The notes under the pieces: model-generated | Told to the model about the DNA's origin: nothing | Database searches by the model: none | What the model saw: only the letters and a program-made list of their open reading frames with translations | Shown: piece after piece, positions 1 through 7,003 of the stretch | Position numbering within the stretch: the stretch's first letter is position 1 | How the letters are laid out: the number at the start of each line of letters is the position of its first letter | Assembly (NCBI GenBank): GCA_035353235.1 | Contig: DAOPZG010000087.1 | Span: forward strand, 1-10,999 | Source: CAXXOK01 sp035353235 | GTDB lineage: Bacteria > Bacillota > Clostridia > Christensenellales > Aristaeellaceae | Length of the DNA: 10,999 bases | Direction: 5' to 3' | Made by a program: the position numbers and the translations under genes

Positions 1-721
1 CCGTATCGCCCGGGCGGGGCAGATGATCATCCGGCAGGTAGTACATACGGCACATGGCGGTACCATCCACGCCCAGCGTGCCGCGTACCGTGCCCTGATC
101 GCGCGTGGAAGAGATCAGCGCGGCGATGCTGGCCTGGCTGTCGATAATAGTACGCACGCTGGATTTGGTGGCCGTAACATTGTAGGTATAACCGATCAGC
201 GCGCCTTCCGTGGTAACAGCCATATAATCTTCTATGCCGTCGTTGGAGCCTTTATTGATGGTGAACGCGGAAAAATAGTTGCCCTGGTCGTGTTCAATGA
301 CCGTGGCGACCAGCGGATTCATACTTTCGTTCACGGAAATCTCGTCGTACATGTTTTCATACACGGAAAGTTTATACTGCAACTGGTCTGCCAGCATCGC
401 CTGGTAGACGAGACGCTCGTTTTCATCTTTCAACTGGTTGTAGGCAAGTTCCAGATTGGCGCGCAGCTTCCATTGGTACAGGTAATCGACAACGGTTTCC
501 ACAACGCTGGAAAACCCGGTCTGGATCGGCGTGATCACGCGGGCCGCCAGATTTTCAGGGATGCTGAAAACAGAGGTTCCGGTAACCAGAAAAAGGATAT
601 GCGACCCGGCCATGCCCAGCACTGCCAGAATGGCGAGAATCATCACGACTCTGCGGAAAACGTGTTTGTCTCCGCTTTCGTTTCGTTTCTTACGTTCGGG
701 TTTGGGTTCCTTTGGATTCAT
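1..721 (-). CDS. mreC: Rod shape-determining protein MreC (3' end beyond window)
   Basis: MreC is a membrane-anchored periplasm-side scaffold that links the MreB cytoskeleton to the elongation peptidoglycan synthases. The minus-strand frame is open for 240 codons and leaves the window at its left edge, so the C-terminal part is missing. Visible parts are a basic, charged N-terminus (residues 1-24), one membrane segment (about 25-48), a coiled-coil stretch (about 83-125) and the start of the beta-barrel domain, with family-like INKGSNDGI (155-163), GALIGY (173-178) and GTVRGTLG (210-217). The start at 719-721 is chosen because GGAGG (729-733) lies 7 bases upstream. It follows mreB by 72 bases on the same strand, the usual mreB-mreC order, so cotranscription with maf and mreB is likely. 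I am sure of the family; the missing end cannot be judged. Confidence 0.93.
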   Translation of the reverse strand, partial: MNPKEPKPERKKRNESGDKHVFRRVVMILAILAVLGMAGSHILFLVTGTSVFSIPENLAARVITPIQTGFSSVVETVVDYLYQWKLRANLELAYNQLKDENERLVYQAMLADQLQYKLSVYENMYDEISVNESMNPLVATVIEHDQGNYFSAFTINKGSNDGIEDYMAVTTEGALIGYTYNVTATKSSVRTIIDSQASIAALISSTRDQGTVRGTLGVDGTAMCRMYYLPDDHLPRPGDT

Positions 722-792
722 TCGTTATCCTCCGGTTCACTGCGGGGTTTGGGGATGGGTACCGGGCACTGCCACGCTTTGGTGGAAAGTAC

Positions 793-817
793 GTCAGCTT
801 TGTTTTAAGAAGCTGAC
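793..817. other. Perfect inverted repeat at the 3' end of mreB
   Basis: The arms GTCAGCTT (793-800) and AAGCTGAC (810-817) are perfect 8-base complements around a 9-base loop, and the mreB stop codon (794-796) lies inside one arm. Read leftward, the direction of transcription, no run of T follows the hairpin, so it does not look like a complete intrinsic terminator. It could be an mRNA stability or partial attenuation element between mreB and mreC, or chance. The repeat is seen directly; any function is inference. Confidence 0.5.
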
Positions 818-1822
818 CCGGCCCAGATGCTGGAGTAAATCGAAATTTTCGATGATATTACCCAGCCCCAGCGCGGCACAGTCCATGGGTTCCTTGGCCA
901 ACAGAACCGGGATGCCCAGTTCGCTTGCGATCATTTGATCCATTCCGTATAAAAGCGCGCCGCCGCCGGTGATGTAGATGCCGTTGTGCATCACGTCCGC
1001 GGCCAGTTCCGGCGGAGTGCGCTCCAACACCCACTTAATGGCGCTCAGGATGGCCAGACAAGGCTCGTGAATGGCCTGATAAATCTGCGTGGAGGTGATT
1101 TCGGTGGTCTGCGGCAGGTTGGTGACCATATCGCGGCCGCGGATACGCGCGCGCCGCTCTTCCCGGATCGGCAGCGCCGCGCCCAGATCCAGCTTTACCT
1201 CTTCGGCGGTACGATCACCAATCAGGATGTTAAACTCCCGCTTGATAAAGTTGATAATCGCCTCATCCATTTTCACGCCGCCAACGCGAATGGAATGGCT
1301 TAACACTACGCCGCCCAGTGAGATCACGGACACGTCCGTGGTACCGCCGCCGATATCCACGATCATGCATCCGTTGGGTTCAAATACTGGCAAACCGCTG
1401 CCCAAAGCGGACGCAAAAGGCTTCTCCACCAGGAAAATTTTACGCCCTCCCGCGCATTTGGCAGCTTCCATGACGGCGCGCTGCTCAATGCTGGAGATGG
1501 AGCACGGATAGGTGAGGAACAAACGGGGCTTGAGCAGATAGCTGGAACCGATGGCCTTTCGCGTGAAGTACTGCAAAAGGATGCGGGTCATATCAAAATC
1601 GGTAATCACGCCTTCCCGCATGGGGCGAATGGCCATTACGCCCTCCGTGGTGCGGCCCAGCATGATTTTCGCGTCGTCGCCCACGGCGCGTACGCGGCGT
1701 TCGTTGGTGCTTTCCACCACCACAATGGTCGGCTCGTTGACTACGATATTTTTCCCGCCTACATAGACAAGCGTATTGCTGGTGCCTAAATCAATGCCCA
1801 GATCATGCGCTGCGAAACCCAT
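794..1822 (-). CDS. mreB: Rod shape-determining protein MreB (bacterial actin)
   Basis: MreB forms membrane-associated filaments on the cytoplasmic face that guide lateral wall synthesis. The 342 residues match the usual family length. Phosphate 1 motif DLGTSNTLVY is at 11-20, phosphate 2 motif DIGGGTTDVSV at 156-166, and the adenosine motif GIYITGGGALLYG at 281-293. Family blocks LGRT (55-58), IRPMREGVI (65-73), RVGGVKMDEAII (179-190) and TPPELAADV (269-277) are present. One oddity is that the residue before Pro135, the catalytic Glu in E. coli (Glu143) and Caulobacter (Glu140) by my alignment, is Lys134 here; the preceding Glu133 is kept. The start at 1820-1822 is fixed by in-frame stops directly upstream (TGA TAA ATG), yet its ribosome site is weak (AGGGAACGGA further upstream), so translation may depend on coupling. 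It lies 50 bases after maf and 72 before mreC. Mbl is an alternative name, but the mreC neighbour favours mreB. Confidence 0.95.
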   Translation of the reverse strand: MGFAAHDLGIDLGTSNTLVYVGGKNIVVNEPTIVVVESTNERRVRAVGDDAKIMLGRTTEGVMAIRPMREGVITDFDMTRILLQYFTRKAIGSSYLLKPRLFLTYPCSISSIEQRAVMEAAKCAGGRKIFLVEKPFASALGSGLPVFEPNGCMIVDIGGGTTDVSVISLGGVVLSHSIRVGGVKMDEAIINFIKREFNILIGDRTAEEVKLDLGAALPIREERRARIRGRDMVTNLPQTTEITSTQIYQAIHEPCLAILSAIKWVLERTPPELAADVMHNGIYITGGGALLYGMDQMIASELGIPVLLAKEPMDCAALGLGNIIENFDLLQHLGRVSFLKQS

Positions 1823-1872
1823 TTATCACACATCCGTTCCCTGATGATCAGTAGTGGCCTGATGAAACCTGT

Positions 1873-2472
1873 TTATCGAAGAACCTCATCTCCCGGATAA
1901 AGCCCGGCCGCCTGTAAAAGCGACGCTACCACGGCCAGCGGAAGGCCGATCACGTTGGTGGGGCTGCCATCAATCCGCTCCACAAAAAGGCCGCCGATTT
2001 CCTGCATGGCGTATGCGCCCGCCTTGTCCATCGGCTCGCCGGTTTCTACATATCGGTCGATCTCCGCCGCGTGAAGCGTGCGGAATTTTACGCGCGTGGT
2101 ATCCACTTTTTCACGCAGTTGTCCGTCAGGGGTACGCAGGCATGTACCGGTGTATACGGAATGCCACCGGCCGGATAAAAGACGGAGCATCTTTACGGCG
2201 TCTTCCGCGTCGGCTGGCTTGCCAAGCACCAGATCGTCCACGCAGACCAGCGTGTCGGCGGATAGGACAGGCAATGCCGGGTAACGGCGGGCAACCTCCG
2301 TCCCCTTCAGTCTGGCCAGCGCCGCTACGCGCTCCAGACCCGGGCCTTGCGCGTTTTCCTCCGCATCGGATGGAATGACTGCGAAAGGAAGTCCAAAATA
2401 TGCTAAAAGCTCGCGCCTGCGCGGCGAGCCGGAAGCCAGAATCAAGCGCGCCTGCGAAACGGTTGTTTCCAT
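1873..2472 (-). CDS. maf: Maf family nucleoside triphosphate pyrophosphatase
   Basis: Maf proteins hydrolyse nucleoside triphosphates, typically dTTP and UTP or modified forms, to the monophosphate and pyrophosphate. They act in the cytosol as house-cleaning enzymes and have been linked to division arrest. The 199 residues are the usual length. The N-terminal ILASGSPRRRELL (11-23) binds phosphate. SADTLV (71-76) carries the catalytic Asp73, followed by LGKP (83-86), SVYTG (105-109), and EPMDKAGAYAMQ (146-157), with the closing block NVIGLPL at 173-179. This set fits the YhdE-type dTTP/UTP subgroup better than the YceF-type 7-methyl-GTP subgroup, though that is a judgement from motifs. The start is supported by AAGGAGG (2479-2485) 6 bases upstream. 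It is first in the maf-mreB-mreC operon, a common arrangement in Firmicutes, with its own promoter about 40 bases upstream. Confidence 0.95.
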   Translation of the reverse strand: METTVSQARLILASGSPRRRELLAYFGLPFAVIPSDAEENAQGPGLERVAALARLKGTEVARRYPALPVLSADTLVCVDDLVLGKPADAEDAVKMLRLLSGRWHSVYTGTCLRTPDGQLREKVDTTRVKFRTLHAAEIDRYVETGEPMDKAGAYAMQEIGGLFVERIDGSPTNVIGLPLAVVASLLQAAGLYPGDEVLR

Positions 2473-2508
2473 TGGACTCCTCCTTCTGTGGCAGCTCCAG
2501 GACGCTCT

Positions 2509-2517
2509 ATTATAGCA
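2509..2517 (-). promoter_or_regulatory. Extended -10 promoter for the maf-mreB-mreC operon
   Basis: The minus strand reads TGCTATAAT from 2517 to 2509: a perfect TATAAT with the TGn extension. No good -35 element sits 16-18 bases upstream; a TTGACC (2523-2528) is only 8 bases away and cannot serve. An extended -10 promoter can work without a -35. Transcription would start near 2502, giving a leader of about 30 bases that includes the strong ribosome site of maf. Confidence 0.65.
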
Positions 2518-2612
2518 CAGGGGGTCAACAGCCGTACAGGGATCGGCAGATTTTGTTACCCCGCCTGCGGTGCGTCACATTCTTTCGCTTTGCAGCCGGC
2601 ACTCGCCAGCGC

Positions 2613-2641
2613 TTGACTTCCGGGCCTGATGGAAGGATAAT
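2613..2641 (+). promoter_or_regulatory. Sigma-A type promoter for the DUF512-der operon
   Basis: TTGACT (2613-2618) and GATAAT (2636-2641) are separated by exactly 17 bases, each one mismatch from the sigma-A consensus. Transcription would start near 2648, leaving a leader of about 36 bases. That leader holds a small inverted repeat (ACCGC / GCGGT) just before the ribosome site GGAGG (2671-2675), which lies 8 bases from the ATG at 2684. Confidence 0.75.
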
Positions 2642-2683
2642 AGAAGATGCCGCACCGCTTGCGGCGGTACGGAGGGAACAGGG

Positions 2684-4012
2684 ATGAAACATCGGATTAC
2701 CGGAGTGGAAAGCGGCTCCGTAGCGGAAAAACATGGCATTCGCGCGGGAGACGCCCTGCTGACCATGAACGGCGAGGAAGTACAGGACGAGATCGACTAT
2801 CAGGCTCTGCTGACAAAGCAGGATCTGGTACTGGAACTCGAACGGGCGGAGGGCCGGAAAGAAACCCTGCTGATCCGCAAGGAGGACTGGGAACCGCTTG
2901 GTTTGCATTTCGGCGAGAGCATGACGCTGAAACCCCGCCGCTGCCATAACAAATGTAAATTCTGTTTTATTGACCAGATGCCCCCCGGAATGCGCGAGCC
3001 TTTGTATATCAAGGACGATGATTGGCGCTTTTCTCTGATGATGGGAAACTTCGTGACCCTGACCAACGTGGACGAAGCCGAATTTCAGCGGATCCTGCGA
3101 AGGCACGCGTCGCCTTTGTACGTCAGTGTTCATACGACCAACCCGGAACTGCGCTGCCGGATGATGAACAATCGTTTCGCGGGGGATATTCTGGCGCGGC
3201 TGAAACGGCTGGCGGACGCGGGAATCCAGTTTCACTGCCAGATTGTATGCTGCCCGGGATACAACGATGGGGAAGAACTGCTACGTACTTTATACGATCT
3301 GCGGGGGCTGGCGCCCGCCGCGAAGACGGTCGCGATTGTGCCGGTAGGACTGACCCGCTTCCGTAAGGAACTGGAAACGCTTACCCTGTTTAACACGGAC
3401 AGCGCGAGGGCGTTCCTGCGTTCGCTGGCCCCGTTTCAGGCGGAATGCCGGGAAAAACTGGGGAGCACTTTTGTTTTTCCCAGCGATGAGTTTTATTGCC
3501 TGAGCGGCGACCCTGTGCCGCCCGCGGACTGGTACGAGGGGTTTCCGCAGATTGAAAACGGCGTTGGAATGCTCGCCAAAATGGAGCAGGAACTGCTGGA
3601 AGCGGAAGAGGACGAACGGGAGAACGGTACGCCGCTTCCGAGGCCGCGCACCTATGTGATGGTAACCGGCGTAAGTGCCGCGGCACATATGAAACGATTT
3701 ACGGAGAGATTCGCCCCTGCGGGTACACAGGTGCGCGTGGTGACGATCCTGAATCGGTTTTTCGGAGAAACCATTACCGTGACCGGCCTGCTGACCGGCG
3801 GCGATACGCTGGATCAGCTGACGCCGGAACTGCTAAACGGTGCGGAAGAACTGCTGATGAGCTGCAATATGCTCCGGCATGAGCGCGACCTGTTTCTGGA
3901 CGATATGCCGTTTGAAGAATTTAAACGCCGCCTGCCTATCCCCGTGCGGTTGGTGGGCGACGGGTACGACCTGTACCAGGCGCTGCGGGGTCGCGCGCCG
4001 ACGGATGAATAG
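2684..4012 (+). CDS. DUF512 family radical-SAM protein with N-terminal PDZ-like domain
   Basis: This is a putative radical S-adenosylmethionine enzyme of the DUF512 family; its reaction and substrate are not known to me. Residues 1-66 form a PDZ-like domain (GVESGSVAEKHGIRAGDALL, 7-26). The radical-SAM cluster motif Cys87-x3-Cys91-x2-Cys94 follows in RRCHNKCKFCFIDQMPPGM (85-103). Family blocks include DDDWRFSLMMGNFVTLTN (111-128), LYVSVHTTNPELR (145-157), CCPGYNDG (189-196), SDEFY (267-271), and GFPQIENGVGM (286-296). The C-terminal half has NRFFGETITVTGLLTGGD (357-374) and NMLRHERDLFLDD (395-407). The 442 residues are full length for the family. The start has GGAGG 8 bases upstream. The der gene begins 16 bases after this stop, and this pairing recurs in Clostridia, which suggests but does not prove a link to ribosome assembly or RNA/protein modification. 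Confidence 0.92.
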   Translation: MKHRITGVESGSVAEKHGIRAGDALLTMNGEEVQDEIDYQALLTKQDLVLELERAEGRKETLLIRKEDWEPLGLHFGESMTLKPRRCHNKCKFCFIDQMPPGMREPLYIKDDDWRFSLMMGNFVTLTNVDEAEFQRILRRHASPLYVSVHTTNPELRCRMMNNRFAGDILARLKRLADAGIQFHCQIVCCPGYNDGEELLRTLYDLRGLAPAAKTVAIVPVGLTRFRKELETLTLFNTDSARAFLRSLAPFQAECREKLGSTFVFPSDEFYCLSGDPVPPADWYEGFPQIENGVGMLAKMEQELLEAEEDERENGTPLPRPRTYVMVTGVSAAAHMKRFTERFAPAGTQVRVVTILNRFFGETITVTGLLTGGDTLDQLTPELLNGAEELLMSCNMLRHERDLFLDDMPFEEFKRRLPIPVRLVGDGYDLYQALRGRAPTDE

Positions 4013-4014
4013 CT

Positions 4015-4020
4015 AAGGAG
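4015..4020 (+). promoter_or_regulatory. Ribosome binding site that decides the der start
   Basis: AAGGAG ends 1 base before a first ATG (4022) and 7 bases before a second in-frame ATG (4028). Only the second has workable spacing, and the protein then begins MARPLVAIVGRPNVGKS, as Der proteins normally do. The start at 4028 is therefore preferred. Confidence 0.8.
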
Positions 4021-4027
4021 AATGGAT

Positions 4028-5374
4028 ATGGCAAGACCGCTGGTAGCCATCGTGGGCCGACCCAACGTGGGGAAATCGACTTTTTTTAACAAGATTGCGG
4101 GACGGCGCATCTCAATTGTGGAGGATGTGCCCGGCGTGACGCGCGACCGGATTTATGCTGATGTGGAATGGACGGGGCGACGCTTTACACTGATTGACAC
4201 CGGCGGCATCGACATGCGCAGCGACGATGTGTTTCTGGCACAGATGCGCAGACAGGCGCAGATTGCCATGGATACAGCGGATGTGATCTGCTTTTTCTGC
4301 GACGGGCGCACGGGGCTGACGACCGAGGACGAAGAGGTAGCCAATTATCTGCGCAGAACCCATAAGCCAGTTTTACTGGTGATCAATAAGATTGATGGCC
4401 GTAAAGATGAAGCGAACCTCTACGAATACTACAATCTGGGGTTAGGTGATCCGATCGCCATCTCCAGCACCAACATGCTTGGGCTGGGAGATCTTCTGGA
4501 TGCGATCGTACACCTGCTGCCCCCCGCGCAACCCGACGAGGGCGAGGAAGCGGATCATGTGATCCAGTTGGCGGTTGTCGGCAGGCCGAATGTGGGGAAA
4601 AGCTCATTGTGCAACCGGCTACTGGCGCAGGAACGCGTGATGGTCAGCGACATCCCCGGCACCACGCGGGACGCGATTGACACGCTGTTTACCGATACCG
4701 ACGGCACACAGTTTAACATCATCGACACGGCAGGAATGCGCAAGAAAAAAGCGGTGGAAGAGGAAAGCCTTGAGAAGTACAGCGTTCTGCGTTCCATTGC
4801 GGCCATTGATCGCTGTGATGTAGCCATCCTGATGATCGACGCACAGACCGGGGTGACCGAACAGGATACGAAGATTGCCGGACTGATCCTGGATTCCGGC
4901 AAGGCGGTTGTCGTTGCCGTAAACAAATGGGACGCTATTGAGAAAGACACGAACACGATGGAGGAGATGCGCAAAAAGATTGTCGGCGATCTTAAGTTTA
5001 TGGCGTATGCGCCGATCATTTTCCTGTCCGCGCTGACCGGACAGCGGGCCAATACCGTGCTGGGCAAGGTTAAGGAAGTATTCGAGAACTACCGCCGCCG
5101 CATCCCGACCGGCGTGATTAACGAGGCGCTTGCGGATGCGCAGGCAAGCCTGCAGCCGCCCATGCAAAACGGACGCAAGTTGAAAATTTATTATGCGACC
5201 CAGCAGGCGGCCTGCCCGCCCACGTTTGTGTTCTTCGTAAACGATCAGGACCTGATGCATTTCGCCTACGAACGCTATCTGGAGAACCATTTCCGGAAGT
5301 GCTTTGAGTTTGCGGGAACGCCGCTGCGTTTTATCCTGCGGGAAAAGCAGAAGGACGAAGCAGACCCTGAATAG
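4028..5374 (+). CDS. der: Ribosome biogenesis GTPase Der (EngA)
   Basis: Der is an essential GTPase with two G domains that binds the 50S ribosomal subunit and helps its late assembly. From the ATG at 4028 the protein has 448 residues, normal for the family. G domain 1 has GRPNVGKS (10-17), PGVTRDR (35-41), DTGG (57-60) and NKID (120-123). G domain 2 has GRPNVGKS (185-192), PGTTRD (210-215), DTAGMRKK (233-240) and NKWD (299-302). The KH-like C-terminal domain (about 352-440) contains KLKIYYATQQ (384-393), PPTFVFFVND (397-406) and the Der-like ending TPLRFILREK (431-440). An upstream ATG at 4022 would add two residues but has poor ribosome-site spacing. It is cotranscribed with the DUF512 gene 15 bases upstream. 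In many Clostridia plsY and gpsA follow der, but here a strong terminator ends the operon. Confidence 0.97.
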   Translation: MARPLVAIVGRPNVGKSTFFNKIAGRRISIVEDVPGVTRDRIYADVEWTGRRFTLIDTGGIDMRSDDVFLAQMRRQAQIAMDTADVICFFCDGRTGLTTEDEEVANYLRRTHKPVLLVINKIDGRKDEANLYEYYNLGLGDPIAISSTNMLGLGDLLDAIVHLLPPAQPDEGEEADHVIQLAVVGRPNVGKSSLCNRLLAQERVMVSDIPGTTRDAIDTLFTDTDGTQFNIIDTAGMRKKKAVEEESLEKYSVLRSIAAIDRCDVAILMIDAQTGVTEQDTKIAGLILDSGKAVVVAVNKWDAIEKDTNTMEEMRKKIVGDLKFMAYAPIIFLSALTGQRANTVLGKVKEVFENYRRRIPTGVINEALADAQASLQPPMQNGRKLKIYYATQQAACPPTFVFFVNDQDLMHFAYERYLENHFRKCFEFAGTPLRFILREKQKDEADPE

Positions 5375-5404
5375 TGGTATTCGCGGTGTGAATGTGAAAA
5401 CACA

Positions 5405-5444
5405 AACAACCGGCCGGTTCGGTTTCCCGCTCCGGCCGGTTGTT
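5405..5444. terminator. Bidirectional intrinsic terminator between der and the SH3/PG-binding gene
   Basis: A perfect 13-base inverted repeat, AACAACCGGCCGG (5405-5417) and its complement (5432-5444), encloses a 14-base loop. Rightward transcripts from der end in the stem's own TTGTT. Leftward transcripts meet a T-rich stretch (TTGTTTGTGTTTT) at the end of and just past the stem. It fits between two convergent genes, 30 bases after the der stop and 15 bases after the stop of the leftward gene. Confidence 0.85.
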
Positions 5445-5459
5445 CCTGTGGTTTCGGGT

Positions 5460-6833
5460 TTACCAGCTTGCCTTGGCGGCGATGGCCACGGCCTTCTGGT
5501 GGGCGGCGTCCACCTTGTTTGTGCCATGCGTGCGGCTGTTCTTGAAGTGGATGCAGAAATGGCCGTCGAAGTTGTTGTTGCTGATGGTTGTGGTGCCGTG
5601 GGGCATGCCGTTCATCGACGCGGCATAAACATGATTCTTGTACAGAATCAGGATCGGGCGGCGGTTCCAGCTCCACGAGCCGCCGTAAATACTCTTCATG
5701 ATCGCCGTATCCTCAGCGGTGAGAGGTTCGGTGTCCATGTGGTTCACACCGCTCCAGCGTTTGCCTTTGAAGGTTTTTCCGGTGCGAACGTCTTTGATGG
5801 TAACGACCGCTTTTTTAGGAATCAGTGAGCTTACGTCATCCGCAAACCAGTCCAGCACCTCGGTTTTATAAGAACTCTTGGAGGAGGATGAACTGGTTTT
5901 GGACGAGCTGGAGCCGGTGTTGAACATCACGCGGATGGTGGATGCGCCCGCGATACCGTCCGCGTTCATGCCCCGCTTCGTTTGAAAACGCTTCACCGCC
6001 TCGACTGTCTGCGTGCCGTAATCCCCGTCGATATTGCCGCTGTAATATCCCAGCAGTTCCAGCGCCTGTTGAATCTTCACCACGTTATCCCCGCTGGAGC
6101 CTTCCTTGCAGGCGCTCGGCGCGGTGCCAATGTCTTCGATGCTGGTTACGGTATTGGCGGCGTCGGAACCGGCGACCGTATCAGATGCGGAGCCATCCTC
6201 ACCGGAAGAAGTATCCGATGTGGTCGTTGTGGTGGTCGCACTTGAAGCGGATACGGTAAGATCGGCGGTTTTGGCACAGGAACCAAATATGGATTTGATG
6301 GTCGCCTTGCCCGCCACTCCGTCCGGCGTAAGGTTTGCGGATTGTTGATAGAGCGCCACGGCGGTTTGTGTGCCGTTACCGTACTTTCCGTCTGCCCCCT
6401 GTGTGTAAAAGCCAAGAATTTTCAGGGCTTTCTGAAGCTTGGTCACATCGTCGCCCTCGTCACCCGCACGCAGAGGGCCGGGCGCGTCGCCGAGCTTCGC
6501 GATCGCGTCGCCATTGGCTGTTACGGATTTTTTGGAAACCTGAACGTAGTTCTTCATAACATAACCGGAATATTTACCATAACGGATTTTATACCAGTCG
6601 CCGGATGAATCCAGCACCGTTACAGCATCACCTTCAGGAAGCGTTTGCACCGCTTTGGAATCCTTCGAGGCCGCTTTACGCAGAACCACTTTTGCCGTAA
6701 GCGTGCCTTCCGTTTCCGCTTGGGCGGTCCGGTATATGGGAACGCCGGTAAATATGAACGCACATAGCGCCAGCGCTGCCAGCCTGCGCCAAAAATGCAG
6801 ACCTGGTTTCAACCGGAATCGTAAACCTGCCAT
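5460..6833 (-). CDS. Secreted SH3-like/peptidoglycan-binding protein with unassigned C-terminal domain
   Basis: This 457-residue exported wall-associated protein has a signal peptide with basic residues and hydrophobic core (about 10-34) and a likely cleavage after AQA (37-39). A bacterial SH3-like domain (about 44-99: AKVVLRKAASKDSKAV, GDWYKIRYGKYSGYV) is followed by two PG_binding_1 domains (about 121-184 and 241-305), each with GDxVxxLQ-type starts, G(F/Y)Y, DGxYGxxT and a closing GxAGxxT. A Thr/Ser/Asp-rich linker (190-235) and a Ser/Lys-rich linker (306-323) separate the parts. The C-terminal domain (about 325-457) contains WSGVNHMDTEPLT (360-372), GSWSWNRRPILILY (385-398) and a His/Cys cluster, PHG (411-413) and GHFCIHF (424-430). 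I remember similar domains in clostridial wall proteins but know no assigned reaction. The start has GGAGG (6841-6845) 7 bases upstream. Transcription is monocistronic, converging on der. Confidence 0.85.
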   Translation of the reverse strand: MAGLRFRLKPGLHFWRRLAALALCAFIFTGVPIYRTAQAETEGTLTAKVVLRKAASKDSKAVQTLPEGDAVTVLDSSGDWYKIRYGKYSGYVMKNYVQVSKKSVTANGDAIAKLGDAPGPLRAGDEGDDVTKLQKALKILGFYTQGADGKYGNGTQTAVALYQQSANLTPDGVAGKATIKSIFGSCAKTADLTVSASSATTTTTTSDTSSGEDGSASDTVAGSDAANTVTSIEDIGTAPSACKEGSSGDNVVKIQQALELLGYYSGNIDGDYGTQTVEAVKRFQTKRGMNADGIAGASTIRVMFNTGSSSSKTSSSSSKSSYKTEVLDWFADDVSSLIPKKAVVTIKDVRTGKTFKGKRWSGVNHMDTEPLTAEDTAIMKSIYGGSWSWNRRPILILYKNHVYAASMNGMPHGTTTISNNNFDGHFCIHFKNSRTHGTNKVDAAHQKAVAIAAKASW

Positions 6834-6879
6834 CGTGGCACCTCCTCGATCAAGGCGATTCGACCCAATCGCTGCAAAT

Positions 6880-6908
6880 AATATATTACAAAAATATTAA
6901 GGAGTCAA
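6880..6908 (-). promoter_or_regulatory. Promoter of the SH3/PG-binding protein gene
   Basis: Read leftward, TTGACT (6908-6903) and TATATT (6885-6880) are separated by 17 bases of AT-rich spacer, which fits a strong sigma-A promoter. Transcription would start near 6873, about 40 bases before the ATG at 6833. The surrounding bases (6880-6900) are strikingly AT-rich compared with the genes around them. Confidence 0.75.
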
Positions 6909-7003
6909 TACGGGAACGCAACATGTTTACAGTTGCTACGACCGGAAAGGGAGACTTGAAGAAGTAAAAAAGGAAAGAATTTCATTTTCAGGAGGTTTTA
7001 CTA

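Noticed and set aside
23..808. Long rightward reading frame opposite mreC
   Set aside because: It is the antisense shadow of mreC: it lacks a ribosome site and domain signatures, while the leftward frame reads as a clear MreC.
2525..3235. Leftward 236-codon frame across the promoter region and the DUF512 gene
   Set aside because: It covers the clear DUF512 promoter, ribosome site and PDZ domain on the other strand and shows no recognisable domain.
4619..5527. Leftward 302-codon frame opposite der
   Set aside because: It is antisense to the conserved Der G2 and KH domains and spans the terminator, so it is not a separate gene.
5919..6473. Two similar segments in the secreted protein gene as a DNA repeat
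   Set aside because: They are two peptidoglycan-binding domains similar at the protein level only; the DNA copies have diverged and are not a repeat element.
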